From Symbiodinium natans (Eukaryota > Sar > Dinophyceae > Suessiales > Symbiodiniaceae): a stretch of 64,000 bases of DNA. The DNA lies in NCBI GenBank assembly GCA_905221605.1, contig CAJNDS010000277.1:115523-179522 (forward strand). The letters are read 5' to 3'. How positions within the stretch are numbered: position 1 is the first letter of the stretch; each line of letters opens with the position of its first letter. Below, piece by piece: positions 33,197 to 42,699 of this stretch. A program made the translations under genes and the position numbers. The notes under the pieces are model-generated. The model was not told the DNA's origin and searched no databases. It worked only from the letters and a program-made list of their open reading frames with translations.

Positions 33197-34042
33197 ACGT
33201 CAGATATTCCAATAGTTGAACCTATTAATGTTAAAGAAGATGATTTTAAACAATCTAAATACGAAGTAGCGCCTAAACTACCATTTTCACAAATATAATT
33301 GGTCCTTCCGGTTCAGGAAAAGGAATATTACTACAATCAATGATATTAGATATTTACAGAGGCGTCTTTGAAAGAATTTATATTTGGTCTCCTTCAATAT
33401 CAGTTGATAGTAATTGGACACCCGTTAGTAATTGGACACCGGTTAAAAAATGCATCCAAGACGAGTTGAAGGTTGATTTAGAAAAGGAAAAGTGCTTATT
33501 TGATGAATATATACCAGAAGAATTAGACCAGGTGATAAACAGACAGCATAAAGTAATAGAATACCAGAAGAAGAACGACCACAAAAAAGTTATTTTCAAT
33601 CCTGATTATTGTTGATGACTTCGCTGATAGTAAAGCATTTTCAAAAAACTCACCTTTGTTAAATCAAGTGTATGTTAGAGGGAGACATAACGCAATCAAT
33701 ACCATAACAAGCACACAAAAACTCAACGCTTTAAGTCCTATCATTCGTGTCAATAGTCGTCAGTTATTCTTTTTCGGGTTAAGAAACTACAAAGAAATTG
33801 AAACAATGGTTGAAGAGTTAAGCGCGGTATTGATTAAGAAGTCGTCCGTGGCAGACGCTAAAAACTTAGCAGAAGCAAAGAAACTAATGTTAGAAGTGTA
33901 TAATTTAGCAACGGAAGAACCATATAGTTTTTTGTTTATAAACTTAATGAAAGCAGATGTAAATGATATGTTTTATAAACGCTTTGACGCTAAATTGGTG
34001 ATTGATGAGAAAATTTTAATTATAATGATGATTTATGATTAA
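33197..34042 (+). pseudogene. A32/FtsK-like DNA-packaging ATPase, frameshifted
   Basis: This is the packaging ATPase that pumps DNA into capsids of Polinton-like viruses, virophages and large DNA viruses (HerA/FtsK superfamily, A32 type). The Walker A loop GPSGSGKG is at about 33,304-33,327, followed by ILLQSMILDIYRG and the typical YIWSPSI strand. Walker B (ILIIVDDFAD) lies at about 33,602-33,631, and the later sensor region contains TSTQKLNALSPIIRVN. The reading frame shifts near 33,290 and near 33,600, and an ACG stands at 33,197 where the start ATG would be expected. SNWTPV is duplicated by an 18-nt tandem repeat at about 33,410-33,445. The length (about 280 codons) is normal for the family, so this is a nearly full-length but dead copy. 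Confidence 0.8.
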
Positions 34043-34045
34043 AAT

Positions 34046-34267
34046 TTATTCAATCAATGAATAACTACATAAATTTATAGCGGGTAGTTTATACATTATT
34101 TTATCTGATTTGTTTTCTTTTACTTCTTTCAATTCTTTTAACATTTCTTTTAATACTTTAATCTGCAATCTATCAATATTACTTAGGTCTAACTCATCTT
34201 CATTAATATTACTTATTTCATTAATACAATTATTTTCATTATCACCTTTAGAAACTCTACCACCCAT
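34046..34267 (-). CDS. Small viral protein with N-myristoylation signal
   Basis: 73 codons beginning MGGRVSKGDNENN. Gly2 and Ser6 fit the eukaryotic N-myristoyltransferase consensus, so the protein could attach to host or virion membranes by a fatty acid. An acidic middle (NINEDELDLSNI) is followed by a helical Lys/Glu segment. It ends 4 bp from the convergent ATPase gene. No family match; membrane targeting is inferred from the motif only. Confidence 0.5.
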   Translation of the reverse strand: MGGRVSKGDNENNCINEISNINEDELDLSNIDRLQIKVLKEMLKELKEVKENKSDKIMYKLPAINLCSYSLIE

Positions 34268-34288
34268 TATATATTTATTTACATATTT

Positions 34289-36173
34289 TTATGTTGATTT
34301 TGCTTTTGGTTTAGGTTCTTCATCTTTTTTCAACTTCTTTACTTTTTTCTTTAAATCTTCTACCTCTTTCATTAATTCTTTAGCTGCACCCCATAATACG
34401 ACACTCATTTTATTATATGCTAATAATTTATGGTTGTCTTCACCGTAATATATAATATTGTCCCATTCTTTCGGTAGTTTAGCATCTTTTACATCATCAG
34501 CTATAAAACCCAAATTACTTTTCTTGTCTTCATCTTTAACTAAATTATATGTTTTCGGTTTAATATATTTAACTACTTCATAACATTTTTTTGTTATTTA
34601 TTTCTTTAATGTTTTCTTTTAATTTAATATCAGATGTTTCTACTAGTGCTACACAAGTGCAAGTTCCATTAATGTCTGCGTTTCCTGTTGTTGTTAAAGC
34701 ACCATAAATTAAACATCAACACCTGTTGTTGTAGCATCCAATCTTGATAATCCACCATTACTTAATCTAATCCATCCGTCATTATCAGGATTGCTGATTG
34801 TTGTTTTTTGTTTCCCTGCGTCGTCAATGTGTGTTATTTCAAGATTACCTAATAAATTTGCTTTTCCATCCGTTAATTGAATTTCCGGTGTGCTATTTTC
34901 TAAACCAATTGTTAAATTCATTTCTCCTAACGCGTCGCCATTTCTAACATACATTTTGTATTGAGTGTCTAATACTTCTCTAATTTCACCGCTATTTTGT
35001 AATTTAAATTTACCCCAACTAAGAACATCCGCCTCACCAACGATATTACCAATACTGTTAAAAGTCTGGTTATTTACGACTGCTCTGTTTAATGTAATGC
35101 CGTTAGTATCATTTAATTGTAATGCTATGGTTGAAGTAGTCGGGTCGGTTGTTCTATTTGATTGCAATGAAAAGTTAATCTCTTCTGTTGATATTACATT
35201 TAACGAATTATTAGCGTCTGCTCTTTGAAATATTCTACCCGAGTTATTAATATAAATATCTGCATTTAATGTTGATGTGCTTTGAAATGATGCTGTGCTT
35301 CCAAAATTAGCATTGCCACCTGATACGTTAAATTTATTAGACCCTTGTAAACCACCAATGCCTAAACTTAAACAATAAACACCATCGCCATTAGCAGTAT
35401 TTAGTAAAAGTAATGACGAACATTAGAAGCATCCGTAGTATCTTTGTAAAATGTAATTCCTGAGTTATTAGAAATATTTAAAGTGTCGTTTTCATAATTT
35501 ATAGTATCCTTAAAACATGTTTGCTTGAATAATGTTGTCCCTCCTGTTGCATTGTTGCATTCTAAATAAGTATTAGTATCTACGTCTGTTGATGCTCCTA
35601 ACGTCATTATCGTTGCTTCTTGGTCTGTTCGTAAACCCATTGATACATTTGATTTAGTAGCGTTACTTTATCTTTCTATACTTGTATTAGCGTCTGTTAA
35701 TTCAATATTTCCACCGATATTAATATTATTTGTTAAATTAATGCCGTTTGCTGTTAAATTAGTTAATGATAAATCATTAGTAATATTCACATTCCCCGAC
35801 GGGTTTAATTCTAAATTTACAACACTATCATCAGATGTAGCATGTGTATCCACCTCACCTTTATTATAACAGTTTGTTCTAATAATGTATTATTTTGATA
35901 ATTCGTTGATAAATTTGTATCTATTTGTGTAGATGTATAATAATTAGTAAGAGTCGTGTCTATTTCTGTTTTGTTGTAAAAATTAGTTGCTAAAACTGTG
36001 TTTGTTTGATATTCAGTATCTAATAAGTGTGTTAATGTTGCTATGTTTGAAGAGTTTGCTGTGTTGATGTCCCCTGATTCTGTTTTCGTTGCGTATAATA
36101 AAGAAATGTCTGTTCCGCTTACAATAACATTATCTGCTGTTAATGTATTTGTATTGTTTAATGTTAGTGTCAT
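34289..36173 (-). pseudogene. Viral fibre or spike protein with C-terminal S74 chaperone domain, broken
   Basis: Read from ATG 36,173 downward, several overlapping frames make one gene of about 620 codons. The N-terminal part has repeats of the type NFYNKTEIDTTLTNYYTSTQ, typical of phage and virus fibre shafts. The middle is Asn/Thr/Gly-rich beta-structure. The end carries DIKLKENIKEIN, then LGFIADDV and a helical YGEDNHKLLAYNKMSVVLW segment: a peptidase S74 (endosialidase chaperone) domain, which trimerises fibres and then cleaves itself off. Frame changes occur near 35,850, 35,660, 35,400, 34,710 and in an A-run near 34,585. It would act in host-cell attachment; this copy cannot be translated intact. 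Confidence 0.75.
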
Positions 36174-36275
36174 TATATTAATAAAATAGATATTTATATT
36201 AATATAATTAATTTTTGTTTTGTTGATTTAGATATGCTTGATGCTTCTTTGTCCCTCAATGTTCTTTCCAGTTAC

Positions 36276-36698
36276 TCACTGTAGAACCACATATACAATC
36301 AATCTTTTGCTTGTTGTGAACTTTTCAGGGTTGCTTTTATAATAGTTTGCTAAATAATATCTTCGTTCTTCTCTGTTTTCTTCAACCCATTCTTTCTTTG
36401 ACCTCCCCGCTATGCTCGTTTTTAAAGTTCCTTTCTCTCTGATGTATTCCCCTTCTTTTTTACGCAGTTGTTCAATATTCTCAACGGGGCATTCTTCTAA
36501 CAATTCAATGTCAAATTTATCATTACCTAACTCTCTCATTTTCTCATATAACTTACTCTTTCGTGTCTCTTGTCTCATATCTTCTCTATGTTTGCTCATT
36601 CTCTTGCTTAATCTTGATACAGTAGAACCAACATAAGTATCGTCATCAACTATGTTTCTGATTATATAGATTTTAGCGTTGTTATGCGATTTGCCCAT
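36276..36698 (-). CDS. GIY-YIG endonuclease, C-terminus disrupted
   Basis: The chosen ATG at 36,698 gives MGKSHNNAKIYIIRN; an in-frame GTG lies 27 bp further upstream. The GIY-YIG core is clear: KIYIIRN, then TYVGSTVSRLSKRMSKH, and an ELLEECP strand with a conserved Glu (KKEGEYI) that binds the catalytic metal. Such nucleases nick DNA and occur as free-standing genes in large DNA viruses and their parasites. After residue 130 the frame ends early; a second frame downstream encodes a CxC...H...H zinc-finger-like tail interrupted by a stop, so the gene is probably decayed at its 3' end. It is the gene nearest the right repeat. Confidence 0.8.
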   Translation of the reverse strand: MGKSHNNAKIYIIRNIVDDDTYVGSTVSRLSKRMSKHREDMRQETRKSKLYEKMRELGNDKFDIELLEECPVENIEQLRKKEGEYIREKGTLKTSIAGRSKKEWVEENREERRYYLANYYKSNPEKFTTSKRLIVYVVLQ

Positions 36699-36861
36699 TC
36701 TTTGCTCTATATTATTGTTAATCACCTTGTCTTTATGCCACTTTTTCCTTAAAATGTCTCAAAATCAGTCTGGTGTTGTGTTGGGAGGTGGCTTCGGTTT
36801 GGATGGTTTTGAAGGCTTGATTTAGGATACTGTTCGGGAATGTTTAGTTTTTTGATATGGG

Positions 36862-37530
36862 TTTGGGTAGTTGCTTTGGTTTTGGGTTGTGTTTTGGATT
36901 GTTGTATTGGTTGGTGGGTTGCTTTGTTTTCGGGATTGTTGCATTGGTTTTGGGAGGTGCTTTGTGTTTTGCGGGATTTAAGGGTTGAGTTGTTAGGCGG
37001 TTTCAGAAATGGGGTGAAAGCGTAGGGGGGGGTATAGGGTATGAGGTGTGGGGGAAGGAGGTTGTTATGATTTTGTTCTGTGTTTTGTGCTTGGATGTAG
37101 TGTGGGGAGGTGCTTTGTGTTCGGGTTGTGTTATGGATTATCTTTTTGGATTTGGCGGATTGCTTTGGTTTGTGGTTGTGTTATGGATTATTGCATTGGT
37201 TTTGGGAGGTGCTTTGTGTTTTGGATTGTATTTGGGATTTCGGCATGGGATTTGGGAGGTGCTTTGTGTATTGTGGTTTTGAGAGGTTGATTTGGTAGGC
37301 GGGTTGAGAATTGAGGTAAAAGCGTAGGGGAGAGTATAGGATGTGAGGTGTGGGGTTAGCTGGTTCTTTCGGTTTTTGTGGGTCAGGATTGTGGTAAGGT
37401 GGTGGATGTAGGTAGTGCTTTTGGTTTGGGTTGTATCAGGAAGGTCGGTTTATTAGGTGGTTAGAGAATTGGGGTCAAAGCATAGGGGGGAGTATGGGAT
37501 GTGAGGTGTGGGGTTAGCCTATGCTTGCTC
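36862..37530 (-). repeat. Right terminal inverted repeat, enlarged
   Basis: About 669 bp, so roughly 300 bp longer than the left copy. The excess at about 37,045-37,340 is one more degenerate copy of the internal subunit: ATTGGTTTTGGGAGGTGCTT occurs twice here (about 36,950 and 37,195) but once in the left arm, in reverse complement near 30,890. The hydrophobic frames read from this G/T-rich DNA are artefacts. Confidence 0.85.
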
Positions 37531-37563
37531 TAAGGCCTCCAAAAAACAAGCCAGGACTGCCCT

Positions 37564-37625
37564 GGATTCTACTTCCCGCACGCCTCGGGCGAGACGTGCA
37601 AGAGTCCAGAGGACCGGTACTGCAG
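37564..37625 (+). CDS. Host candidate exon just beyond the element
   Basis: Only 30 bp after the right terminal repeat, the frame encodes FYFPHASGETCKSPEDRYC, a compact Cys-containing sequence of clear coding quality. GC content returns to host level here. It may be an exon of the same plus-strand gene as the exons at 27-30 kb, with the element in the intron between them. Confidence 0.5.
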
Positions 37626-37809
37626 TCCGCGCACGGGGGAGTTTCTTTCTGGTTTAGGCTCTTTTTCTCTTGGAAATTTGGCCTCATTTTTTCGAGTTGC
37701 GTCCTGGCTATGGGTTTTCTTTCAGATTTGGGCTCTTGCATCTCCAACATTGCGAGTTGAAGAGTTTGAAACCTAAAGCTACCAGAAGCACCCTCGAAAA
37801 CGTGTCTTG

Positions 37810-37870
37810 TCTATCTCCGAGGCCTACGGCAAGGTAGAGCTTCTGAAGGCCAGCTGCGCGTTGGGACGCG
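37810..37870 (+). CDS. Host candidate exon
   Basis: Reads SISEAYGKVELLKASCALGR before a TAG, with helix-like composition. Splice sites are not resolved; neighbouring exons on the same strand at 37.6 and 38.0 kb suggest one gene. Confidence 0.45.
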
Positions 37871-37976
37871 TGTAGCGGCGTGCCAGAGGATTGGAGTTTC
37901 CCATCGCTTCACTTCGAGTTTAGGACCTGGATCTAGGACCCAAGGCACAGGATGTGGGATGCAAGTCATGATCCAG

Positions 37977-38073
37977 TGAGCCTGGCTACCATGCGTTCCG
38001 AACTGGTGAGGCCATCGGCGCAGCAAAGCAGAGCAACAAGAAGGTCGTGGTCATTGCGGCATCTCGCCTTGCG
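37977..38073 (+). CDS. Host candidate exon
   Basis: After ATCCAG the frame reads EPGYHAFRTGEAIGAAKQSN then KKVVVIAASRLA, a beta-strand-like end preceded by a helix. Composition is convincing. The family is unknown. Confidence 0.55.
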
Positions 38074-38261
38074 TAGCCTCCCCACCCCCTCACCCCGGTT
38101 CTTCCAATATCCTTAATTGGGTTGCTGGCTGTGCAGAGCGGGCCGGGTGACACGTGACAGGGCCATTGACAAATTGACCAGATCTGAGAGGCGATGGTGT
38201 TAAGGGTGGTACGCTGCATCAGAGGCACTTTCAGCGTCTTGCGCCCACTGTAAAACCCACG

Positions 38262-38415
38262 CTGAGGTGGGAGGTGGTGTAAACGGCAACGCAACTGGAA
38301 TGATTGCCGCAGCTTGGACCGCAAGATGTCTGGGTGCAGTCCGGCGCTTCGCGAAAGGAGATGCACGGCTAGTTGGTTCGGAGAATGAGCTAGAGATCAT
38401 GCTGGAAGCGTTGCA
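38262..38415 (+). CDS. Host candidate exon
   Basis: About 50 codons contain GGGVNGNATGMIAAAWTARC and LGAVRRFAKGDARLVGSENE then LEIMLEALQG. The length, composition and absence of repeats make this the best host exon in this part. The protein family is not recognised. It probably continues from 37,977 and into 38,502. Confidence 0.6.
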
Positions 38416-38501
38416 AGGGACTACTTCAAGCTTCGGGTTTTAGAGATTGGGTTCCCTGACAAGTCCCCCCTGAGACTGTGACAAGCTGTTGAGCACTGTA
38501 G

Positions 38502-38611
38502 AGGCCATGACCGGATCGGTCTTCGTCGAGGTCCCGACCACCTTGATGCACTACAACGATGCTACGACCTCCGCAAAGAAGGCCTTCAGCCGCTCAGCTG
38601 AGCCGCGTTGA
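38502..38611 (+). CDS. Host candidate terminal exon
   Basis: Reads AMTGSVFVEVPTTLMHYNDA then TTSAKKAFSRSAEPR and a TGA stop. It fits as the C-terminal exon of the gene with exons at 37.6-38.4 kb. The product is unidentified. Confidence 0.55.
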
Positions 38612-39902
38612 TTAAGACGTTGACTGAAGACATAGTGACAGCTTTCTGGCCAGATCGAAAGGAGCCAACCTGTTGAGACCTGAGACTGGAAGGCCAAAGC
38701 TTTGTAGTTCTCTTGTAGGGGAGTCCTCTTGTCAGCAACCATCATACAGTTCTATACTCTGACGTTTCTAGAATGGGCCACCCTCACACCAGGGCTCAAA
38801 GCAGATGCAGAGATTCAAGTAGTTCGCTAGGTCCTGGTGATTTGGCTTGCCCTTCTAAGCACTCTCTACCGCACCGTCTGTGCTCGATTGACATAGGCTC
38901 CCAGCAAGATGTTCACCCTTCTGCTTCTTTCGTGACCAGACCGTTTTGGGGGGGGGGGGGCTTTGTTGGGAAATATTTGTTCCCTTATTGCCACCCCCTT
39001 CTTCATTCCGAGCGCCCAAGGCCTGGTAGTGAATGGGCAGCCGCCTTGATGCAGTTGGGAGTTAGGATGTGGGCACGTTATATAGTCGGGTTTCATTCTT
39101 GTGGGTTTCAAGAGTGCCCCTCCGACGCCACTCGAAACTGCCTAGGATCCTGTCCAAGAATATCCTGGGCACTTTCTACCTCCCTCAGCTGGTCTTCTGC
39201 ATCAGCGAGACCTTCCTCACTCTGCTCCTTGGTCTGAGATCGTCCCAGAGGATGGACATGGGATTCTCCACAGCCTGACTCTGGATGTGGCTGATGCGAT
39301 CCCGTTTCGCGCACGATAATTCATCTCTGGGGGGGACCTGGGAAGGTTTTGGGGCATTTCTGGAGTACTCTTCAACAATGCTTGAATTTCGACAGATTCG
39401 GTGCATTGCAGGGCAGGGCATACAAGAGTGAGGTCCAAGTGCAGTGTGCACGCCGCGGTGGGTGAGGCCTGCAAGACGCAACTTGGCTGCGATCGATGCC
39501 TGACCGAGTCTTCATTCCTGCTGAGGCTTCCAGTTTTGAGGGAGCTCGGAGCTTTCTGGCCAAAGTTCTTGGGATTGTAGTGCTGCGTTGCAAAGCTTAG
39601 TGTGTCTGTGTGTGTGTGTGAGAGAACTGTTCTCACGACCTCGACGGTTAGAGTGTTTGTTCAAGATTGCGTTCCACAGCGAAGTAGGGCAAAGAAGTGG
39701 TCGCACATGACTTTCATGGTGAACTCAGTTGTGCTGGGCACTGGGGATCTGCTCGGGTATGACTGCGACCCTTTATGTGCTGGACCATCGTTGGGGTCTT
39801 TAAGAGTAGCACAGCCTACAAAGAGCGAGGAATAAGTCATGAGAACCCTAAAAATTTCTCTCTATACCTTATAAATGACAACAAAAAGTGGAAGATGGGC
39901 TG
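38612..39902. other. Intergenic or intronic host DNA
   Basis: Includes a poly-G tract near 38,947-38,960 and a short GT repeat near 39,600-39,620. No supported exon. Confidence 0.5.
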
Positions 39903-39992
39903 AGGATGGGCATGCTGGGCATCGCGAACTCCAAGACTGGCCAGGAAGACTGGCACAACATCCTGGGCGGTGTGGAGTTCACTCGACCGCAG
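39903..39992 (+). CDS. Host candidate exon
   Basis: After GGCTG-AG the frame reads RMGMLGIANSKTGQEDWHNI then LGGVEFTRPQ in 30 clean codons, ending at CAG before a T-rich tract. No family is recognised. The DNA from 39,993 to 40,983 holds only one weak open stretch (about 40,770-40,875, containing HLETLLLLADRPLQPHQLHF) that might be a further exon. Confidence 0.5.
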
Positions 39993-40983
39993 TTTTTAAC
40001 TATCACGTGTTTCTTGGGAGTCCTGCGTCTAGGAGTCCAGGCTCCGGCCTCAGGACTTAGTACATGTTAGGGTGATATTTTTTCTCTGAAGCCTTGGGAT
40101 AAACTGACCTGAGATCAGTTCGGGCTTCAGCTTCAGGCGTCAAGGTATAAAGACATGTTTGCTGGGATCCCGGCCCCCCAACAGCATCTCGCGACCCGGT
40201 ATCGCATAGCCTCACACCTTTATTGCCCATTCTTCTGATGACGGAGTAGCAGACGAGGTTCGCCAGTGACTTCACCAAGATTATTGAGACAGTTGGAGGC
40301 TGGGCTTTGGAGGATTGGGGTCCTGTGCTGAGATCCGGGCGGTTCCTGCAGGCAAGGTATGTAACAGTTAGTTGAATGCCGCCGAGTCCCACTCGAACGG
40401 TTTTGAAGACATCTACTTCATTAAAACAGGATTTGTTTTCGGGGCATCTCTTGCAGCGCATCGTTTTCCTCCGGGCTGCTACCCTCAACAGCAGTTTGCG
40501 AAGCGTCGCGCAAGCCAGCAGGCAATAATTCTTGAGTCCTGCGTGGCAACTTTGCATACAAGGGTCCGCTTCGGAAATTCCTTGTCAGCGTGTGTTGGAA
40601 CATGCAACCGGCTGCATCCGTCTGGAACGCCAACTAGTAGGAGAATGGCGGGGAAGGAGGATGCTATGTTGCGTTATGTCGGCTCAACTAGCTGGTGGCA
40701 ACAGAGCAGATCGCTACAGTAGGCGCAGACACGGCGCGCAGACCCATATGACATGTTTAAACAAGCATCTGGAGACTCTTCTACTCCTTGCAGACAGACC
40801 ACTGCAACCCCATCAGCTTCACTTCTCCAGCAAGTTCATCTCTGACGGCTTGATGCCTGTTACCTCTCATAAGTCGACACAAGTAACCCTTGAAGTTTCG
40901 TCTACAGCGCAGTCCTGAAAGAATCCGTCGATTCCGAGGCTCCTCAGCCCTGCCTTGGCCCTGCCTTGCTGGAATCTGGAAGG

Positions 40984-42101
40984 ATGGTCAGCGAGACAAA
41001 GTTCAACTCACTGATCGGGTTCCTTCGATTAGGTGATCTTTTAGGGCTGCAGAAGTTCATCCCAGTCGATTTCGACTGGACTCACCGAGGTGGGCCAGAA
41101 GACATAACCCTGTTGCACTATGCAGTCTTGTGCTTGGGTGAGGATGAACCTGGTGAGAATCATCTGAAGGTCATGGAGTGGATGCTTCGGTCTGGCGCCG
41201 ATCCAGAGCACGAGCTTCCCAACAAGCACCCTCAATGCTACTTGATCTGGAAGAAGAAGAACAAGAGAGGAACAACAATCGAGATCCCCTATGCCGGTCA
41301 CTCAGCAACGTCACTGGCTTTCGCCTGGCTTGATGCTCTTGAGGCAAGCGAAGAGGAATGGACGGTCGAGCGCGACTATCTCAAAAAGGTCGTGTCCCTC
41401 ATTGCAAGAGCACCCTCCCGACAGCGCAAGACGGTCGCGGTAGCTGAAGGCGTTGTGGACTTGTGGGAGGCTGTCCTAGACATGTCCACAACGCACAATG
41501 TGACCTTCGAAACTGCAGACGGCACAGTCACTGCACACGACCACGTGCTTATGGCGTCCTCGCCTGTCTTGGAAGCCATGCTACAGTCTGCGATGAACCT
41601 TGGGTGCTCTGTTTTGTACTCTTTTTGTCCGTAAGCTTGTGTATACTCGCTTGGCCGCAGCACTGTTGCTGAGCATCTCAAGAACGAAGGAAGGAAGGTG
41701 TCCACAAGCGCATCTCAGTTACAGATTCCTCGCAAGTGAGTGTGTCTCTCTTCCTGGAGGTGCTGTACACTAGTTCGATGAGAGGAAGTCCAAGCCACCA
41801 AACCATGCTTGCTGCCTTGGACCTGGCGCATCGCTGGCAAGTCAACACCGTGGTGCATCAACTTTCCGATGTTCTGCAAGAGATGATTACGGTGGAGAGT
41901 TTCGTGGTTATTGCGGCGGCTGCCCAGCTCAAAGGGCTCAGCTCACTGTCTCGGGCTTGCTACAGCTTTGGTACAAAATCTTCCCAAATCCAGGGCATGT
42001 TGAAAAAGGGCAACCTTCCTTCCGCTGTGCGAAATCTCTTGGGCCAGCCAGATGCAGCAAAGTCAGCAGAAGCAGCCAAGAAGAAACGACGAATTGTTTA
42101 A
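40984..42101 (+). CDS. Ankyrin-BTB (POZ) domain protein, one intron
   Basis: The best host gene in the window. ATG at 40,984 starts about 207 codons. Residues 38-80 (TLLHYAVLCL, then MEWMLRSGADPEHE) form ankyrin-like repeat segments. From about residue 170 the BTB fold begins with FETADGTVTAHDHVLMASSP and VLEAMLQSAM. An intron removes about 41,604-41,689; the frame resumes with KEGVHKRISVTDSS and LFLEVLYTSSM, the next BTB strand and helix. A helical tail follows and the protein ends at KKKRRIV, a possible nuclear-localisation signal, with TAA at 42,099-42,101. BTB domains dimerise and often recruit cullin-3 ubiquitin ligase; ankyrin-BTB proteins are numerous in dinoflagellates. Exact splice points and any upstream exon are uncertain. 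Confidence 0.75.
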
Positions 42102-42616
42102 TTTTCCTTGGGACATAGTCTCTTTTTGTACATTGTTGTCCGTGTCAGGATTGTGCTTAATTAAGCTGCACACCCTCTGCGAATGTTCTTGCCGCATTCT
42201 TGCCCGCCAGCATGAAATTAAACAGATGCGGCTTCTGAGCAGTCTGGTCAGATTCTCTTCAAGATCTGATCCCACACCGTGATTAGAGATGCCTTTCACC
42301 CCTCCCCCCTGCAAAGGCGCTCCAACCCCTCAACTGCTCAGCCCCAGTGCATGTCATTGTACATGCCGAGGGTTTCGAAATCGCCGGGCTGCTTTCCTAA
42401 GCCACGCCATGTCATGCAACAGGGAATCCCTGAATTTTGTGTGGCTCATGCGACTGATCCATGGCTGGGTTTGTGGAGCTGGCGTGTAGGACTCCCTGGT
42501 GGAGTGTTGGAGGGGATTTGGGGTCTACAGTTTAGACATGTTTAGACTCTTTAGATGGTTCTGATTTCGTTAGGGTCGATGCGTTGCACATGTCACACGG
42601 ACTGGTTGTTCGCCAG

Positions 42617-42699
42617 GCTTCGAGAAGCTCATTCAGTTCCTCGAGAATACCCGCGAGCTGAAGGCAAAGGCGTTGGCCTTGGGAGAGGACAGCTACTGA
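42617..42699 (+). CDS. Host candidate terminal exon
   Basis: Follows CGCCAG and encodes FEKLIQFLENTRELKAKALA then LGEDSY and TGA. It is helix-rich and codon-clean. It lies 0.5 kb after the ankyrin-BTB gene, which already has a stop, so it belongs to another gene whose earlier exons are not identified. Confidence 0.5.

Larger units (their letters stand above)
30609..37530. mobile_element. 6.9-kb endogenous virus-like element with terminal inverted repeats
   Basis: The ends are exact inverted copies starting GAGCAAGCATAGGCTAACCC, flanked on both sides by TAA (30,606-30,608 and 37,531-37,533). The flanking TAA may be a 3-bp target duplication. Between the repeats lies 5.9 kb of strongly AT-rich DNA, unlike the host, with closely packed small genes mostly on the minus strand and no host-type introns. 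Recognisable products are an A32/FtsK-type packaging ATPase, a fibre or spike protein with a peptidase S74 domain, a GIY-YIG nuclease and a zinc-ribbon protein. This set fits a Polinton-like virus, a virophage-like element or a fragment of a large DNA virus of protists. Capsid, protease, polymerase and integrase genes were not found, and several genes are frameshifted, so it is a decaying or non-autonomous copy. Confidence 0.8.

Noticed and set aside
36840-37298. Hydrophobic membrane-protein-like frames near 37 kb
   Set aside because: They are encoded by the G/T-rich right terminal repeat; Leu/Val/Trp/Cys bias follows base composition and the left repeat gives an unrelated sequence.
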